A DNA stretch of 64,000 nucleotides, taken from positions 1 to 64,000 of the forward strand of contig NZ_LQWY01000022.1 in NCBI RefSeq assembly GCF_001643235.1. Direction: 5' to 3'. A model generated the notes under the pieces. The model was not told where the DNA came from. It saw only the letters and a list, made by a program, of their open reading frames with translations, and did not search any database. Of this stretch, positions 61,596-64,000 are shown piece by piece. Source of the stretch: Domibacillus aminovorans (lineage in GTDB: Bacteria; Bacillota; Bacilli; Bacillales; Domibacillaceae). Made by a program: the position numbers and the translations under genes. The stretch's first letter is position 1. Every line of letters begins with the position of its first letter.

Positions 61596-62000
61596 TCACT
61601 TATCGGATTCGTCTTTGTTATCTGTCTCTTCATTAAACCATAGTGGATCTTGGTTATCGACTTCACCATTGTAGTTGATCAAGATCTCTTCTCCTGCTTT
61701 TATATCTGTGTAAGCATAGAAGTCAAATGTATGGTTATTAAAGTTAATATCATACGTGGCATTCGGCGTATAGGAATGGTTAAACAGCATGCCATAGCCT
61801 AATACGAAAGCGGTATGGTTTTGGCCGTATTCAAACGCATAGTCATCAAGAAGTGTTTTTTCGATATGAACGTGCTGCTCATTCGGATACGGAATAACGG
61901 GTGCTTCGTGCAGCAACTCACCTTTTGCGATATCACGTTTCGCAAATACTCCTCTATTGAATTCCCCATCGCTGAGCGTGGAAGTTTTAATCTCAATCAT
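61596..62000 (-). CDS. SET-domain protein (134 aa)
   Basis: Minimal SET domain: RGVFAKRDIAKGELLHEAPV at residues 15-34, LGYGMLFNHSYTPNATYDIN with the NHS(Y)TPN motif, and AYTDIKAGEEILINYNGE with the ELxxxY-type end. Such bacterial SET proteins may methylate lysines, but pre-SET and post-SET parts are absent. ATG 62000 follows GAAGGTGACGAAC; the frame extends to 62348 only through the opposite-strand gene and is rejected. Convergent with carD-like; divergent from the DedA-like gene. Confidence 0.85.
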   Translation of the reverse strand: MIEIKTSTLSDGEFNRGVFAKRDIAKGELLHEAPVIPYPNEQHVHIEKTLLDDYAFEYGQNHTAFVLGYGMLFNHSYTPNATYDINFNNHTFDFYAYTDIKAGEEILINYNGEVDNQDPLWFNEETDNKDESDK

Positions 62001-62187
62001 GTTCGTCACCTTCGCGTTCTTTTTCCAAAGTATTTGATCTTTTAAGGATGACAGTTGATCCGGCTGAATGCAAGTATTTTCATTTGTTAACAAGAACATT
62101 TTTATGGATGTTTCATTTTCTAGAGGAGCATCTTCTGTTAAAACCGGTATAATGAAAAGAAAGATGAAAAAGAAAGGGGGTATCAAC

Positions 62188-62742
62188 ATGAACAGTGTAG
62201 AATTATGGATCGCGCGTGTCATCGAGCAAGCAGGCTGGATCGCGCCCATTCTTTTTATTTTATTACATTTGCTGCGTCCCATTCTTTTTGTACCGGTCGT
62301 CGTCGTTTGTATAGCTGGCGGGTACTTATTTGGATTCGTGAACGGCACATTTTATTCTATCATCGGTTTATCGCTCATGAGCGCGGCTTTTTATAAAGTG
62401 GTCAATTTTTTTCCTTCTGTACGCGAGAAGATGTTAACCTTAAAAAGGAAAATGTTAAAAGATCAAAAGGTGACGGTTGGGCAAGTGATGATTTTGCGTA
62501 TGATGCCCTTTATTCATTTTCATTTATTATCCCTTTATTTAATAGACATGACGAAATCGTACAAAGAGTATATGTATTATTCTGTTTTAGGTATTATCAT
62601 TCCATCGATGGTGTATACGGCATTTGGTCAATCGATTACCGATATGCCATGGTATATGTCGCTTTTATTTTTAGCCTGTTTAATAGGTTTGTATAGTCTA
62701 TTGGGAAAATTAAACGAAAAGAGGAAGTTAAAAACAAGGTAG
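62188..62742 (+). CDS. TVP38/TMEM64-like (DedA-family) membrane protein
   Basis: 184 residues with about five hydrophobic segments: WIAPILFILLHLLRPILFVP, VVVVCIAGGYLFGFVNGTFY (the G.lFG...G re-entrant loop of VTT proteins), SLMSAAFYKVVNFFP, MILRMMPFIHFHLLSLYLID and the last helix LLFLACLIGLYSLLG. The family includes lipid scramblase-like and transporter proteins; the exact substrate is unknown. ATG 62188 has GAAAGGGGGTATCAAC upstream. Confidence 0.8.
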   Translation: MNSVELWIARVIEQAGWIAPILFILLHLLRPILFVPVVVVCIAGGYLFGFVNGTFYSIIGLSLMSAAFYKVVNFFPSVREKMLTLKRKMLKDQKVTVGQVMILRMMPFIHFHLLSLYLIDMTKSYKEYMYYSVLGIIIPSMVYTAFGQSITDMPWYMSLLFLACLIGLYSLLGKLNEKRKLKTR

Positions 62743-62748
62743 CGAAGG

Positions 62749-62777
62749 AAAAACCGGATGATCCGGTTTTTCGCTTT
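62749..62777. terminator. Compact terminator at the end of the DedA-like gene
   Basis: AAAAACCGGAT-G-ATCCGGTTTTT with TCGCTTTT after it; it also serves the convergent VOC gene, whose stop codon is at 62777. Confidence 0.8.
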
Positions 62778-63163
62778 TAGTTGGTCTGTTCAACGTGCAG
62801 TTCGATCAAATTCCCATCTGGATCCGCGCAGAAAATTTGAGCGAAGCCGCTTTTGCTGTTCGGTTTCTCAAGCACAGAAATGTTATGGCTTTGTAACCAA
62901 TGAAGCGTTTCACCGTAATCATGAATGCGGAGGGCGAAATGGCCTTCACGGCTTGATAATGATTTGTCAGCGCGAATTGTTTGCGACTTAGGGATAACAA
63001 GGAGATGGATTTGCTGCTCACCAGCCGCGAACCAAGCGCCTTCAAAGTCAAAGGGAGGGCGTTTGAGCTCTTGTAAGCATAAAATGTCACGGTAAAATTG
63101 TTTCGCTTTTTCAAGATCGGTGACGTTGACGCCGATATGATGGATTCCTTCATATGTAATCAA
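62777..63163 (-). CDS. VOC/glyoxalase-family protein
   Basis: 128 residues with the paired beta-alpha-beta-beta-beta units of the VOC fold: YEGIHHIGVNVTDLEKAKQF with a metal-ligand His, EQQIHLLVIP with His, GHFALRIHDY with His, and FCADPDGNLIELHVEQ with the final Glu. All four ligands fit a metal-dependent glyoxalase/dioxygenase-like enzyme, but the substrate is unknown (YwbC-like group). TTG 63163 has AAAGGAGGCTTCTATT, a strong site. Confidence 0.88.
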   Translation of the reverse strand: MITYEGIHHIGVNVTDLEKAKQFYRDILCLQELKRPPFDFEGAWFAAGEQQIHLLVIPKSQTIRADKSLSSREGHFALRIHDYGETLHWLQSHNISVLEKPNSKSGFAQIFCADPDGNLIELHVEQTN

Positions 63164-63285
63164 AATAGAAGCCTCCTTTTTATTTCCATCATAGCATATG
63201 TCTTCTCATTGTTCGGCTTTTTTCTTATTCGTTAAGCTAAAAAAGGTATAATAGAAGAATCAAAACGGAAAAGGTGTTTTATTTT

Positions 63286-64000
63286 ATGAAAACGTATATT
63301 GTCGTTGGATCAGGTATTCTAGGCGCTTCTACCGCTTATCATCTTGCAAAAGCAGGAGCGAATGTGACATTAGTCGATCGAAAGGATCTGGGACGAGCGA
63401 CGGATGCAGCGGCAGGGATTGTCTGCCCCTGGCTTTCACAACGCCGTAATCAAGCGTGGTACACATTAGCAAAAAACGGAGCCAAATACTATGCTTCTTT
63501 AATTAAGCAATTAGAAGCCGATGGTGAAAGGGATACAGGGTATAGCCGAGTAGGCGCGATTAGCCTTCATAAAGAAGATGGAAAACTGGATCAAATGGAA
63601 GAACGGGCATATAAGCGGCGTCACGAAGCCCCGGAAATCGGTGAAATTACTCGTTTAACACCGGCTGCAACGAATCAATTGTTTCCACCTTTAGCCGAGC
63701 AATATGGCTCTGTTCATATAAGCGGCGCGGCGCGCGTAAACGGGAGGGCACTCCGTCAGTCTCTTGTGAATGGCGCCAGAAAACAAGGTGCATCTATTCT
63801 TCAAGCAGATGCCTCATTAATCTATGAAGACAACATCGTCACAGGTATTAAGGCAGGAGAGAGGACGTTACGATCTGATCATGTGATTGTCACGGCAGGT
63901 GCCTGGGCAAACGAGCTGTTGCAGCCGCTCGGTGTTCGTTTTTTAGTAACGCATCAAAAAGCGCAAATCGTTCATCTCCATCTACCGGATACGGATACGA
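63286..64000 (+). CDS. FAD-dependent oxidoreductase (DAO/glycine oxidase-like), 5' part
   Basis: At least 238 residues, cut by the window end. MKTYIVVGSGILGASTAYHL is a classic Rossmann GxGxxG FAD-binding start, followed by VDRKDLGRATDAAAGIVCPW (covering the flavin motif R.TD...G), and HVIVTAGAWANELLQPLGV in the substrate domain, all as in D-amino-acid or glycine oxidases (ThiO-like). AAAAGGTG precedes ATG 63286 and TATAAT at 63247 is a candidate -10. The natural substrate is unknown. Confidence 0.85.
   Translation, partial: MKTYIVVGSGILGASTAYHLAKAGANVTLVDRKDLGRATDAAAGIVCPWLSQRRNQAWYTLAKNGAKYYASLIKQLEADGERDTGYSRVGAISLHKEDGKLDQMEERAYKRRHEAPEIGEITRLTPAATNQLFPPLAEQYGSVHISGAARVNGRALRQSLVNGARKQGASILQADASLIYEDNIVTGIKAGERTLRSDHVIVTAGAWANELLQPLGVRFLVTHQKAQIVHLHLPDTDT

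Noticed and set aside
61596-62348. 250-residue minus-strand frame covering the SET gene
   Set aside because: Residues 1-116 are low-complexity read-through opposite the DedA-like gene. A good ribosome site and the SET homology both begin at 62000.

Overview
The window is a stretch of chromosome from a low-GC, Gram-positive, spore-forming Bacillaceae-type bacterium. The evidence is strong AGGAGG ribosome binding sites, frequent GTG and TTG starts, S-layer homology (SLH) proteins, a sporulation checkpoint gene (sda), a CidAB pair and Firmicute-type NagR, Fur and cre sites. No rRNA, tRNA or CRISPR array was seen.

Layout. 1-4.3 kb is a zone of decay: the end of an IS256-type element, remnants of a serine recombinase, a MarR regulator and a sulfatase, and a few intact small genes (IDEAL-like protein, HxlR regulator, a 38-residue membrane peptide, a short SLH protein). 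4.3-9.1 kb holds two drug-type MFS transporters (one with its own MarR regulator and a likely operator) and an FMN reductase. 9.1-15.8 kb is an amino-sugar divergon: nanE and a two-gene PTS on the minus strand, nagA-nagB-nagR-SIS on the plus strand, with two NagR-type operators between them. 16.8-21.8 kb is a complete urease operon, ureABCEFGD, preceded by a wrecked urea transporter gene. 22-34 kb is mixed metabolism and envelope: a DMT transporter, butanediol dehydrogenase, a MarR/cidAB divergon, a lipoprotein, a TraB-like protein, a methyltransferase, a pseudouridine synthase, and the ketone-body set scoA-scoB-thiolase.

34.8-50.3 kb is the most striking region: a Fur-controlled siderophore locus. 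Eight tightly packed biosynthesis/export genes encode a diaminobutyrate-type aminotransferase, a 14-TM exporter, three IucA/IucC-type synthetases that align from memory with SbnE, SbnF and SbnC, a SbnG-like aldolase-family citrate synthase, a SbnH-like PLP decarboxylase and a RraA-like protein. A second Fur box leads into a lipoprotein receptor, two FecCD permeases, a FhuF-like ferric reductase and an ATPase. It resembles the staphyloferrin B pathway, but sbnA/sbnB (diaminopropionate synthesis) are absent and a diaminobutyrate aminotransferase takes their place. The product may therefore be a one-carbon-longer analogue, which would be new if confirmed.

50.4-60.8 kb carries three larger SLH proteins (an NlpC/P60 peptidase, an N-acetylmuramoyl-L-alanine amidase and one with an unknown C-terminal domain), two soluble PAS histidine kinases flanking sda, a small CxxC protein under a cre-like site, and a PadR/HAAS/DUF4097 operon. 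60.9-64 kb has a CarD-like regulator, a SET-domain protein, a DedA/TVP38-like membrane protein, a VOC protein and the start of a glycine-oxidase-like flavoprotein cut by the window edge.
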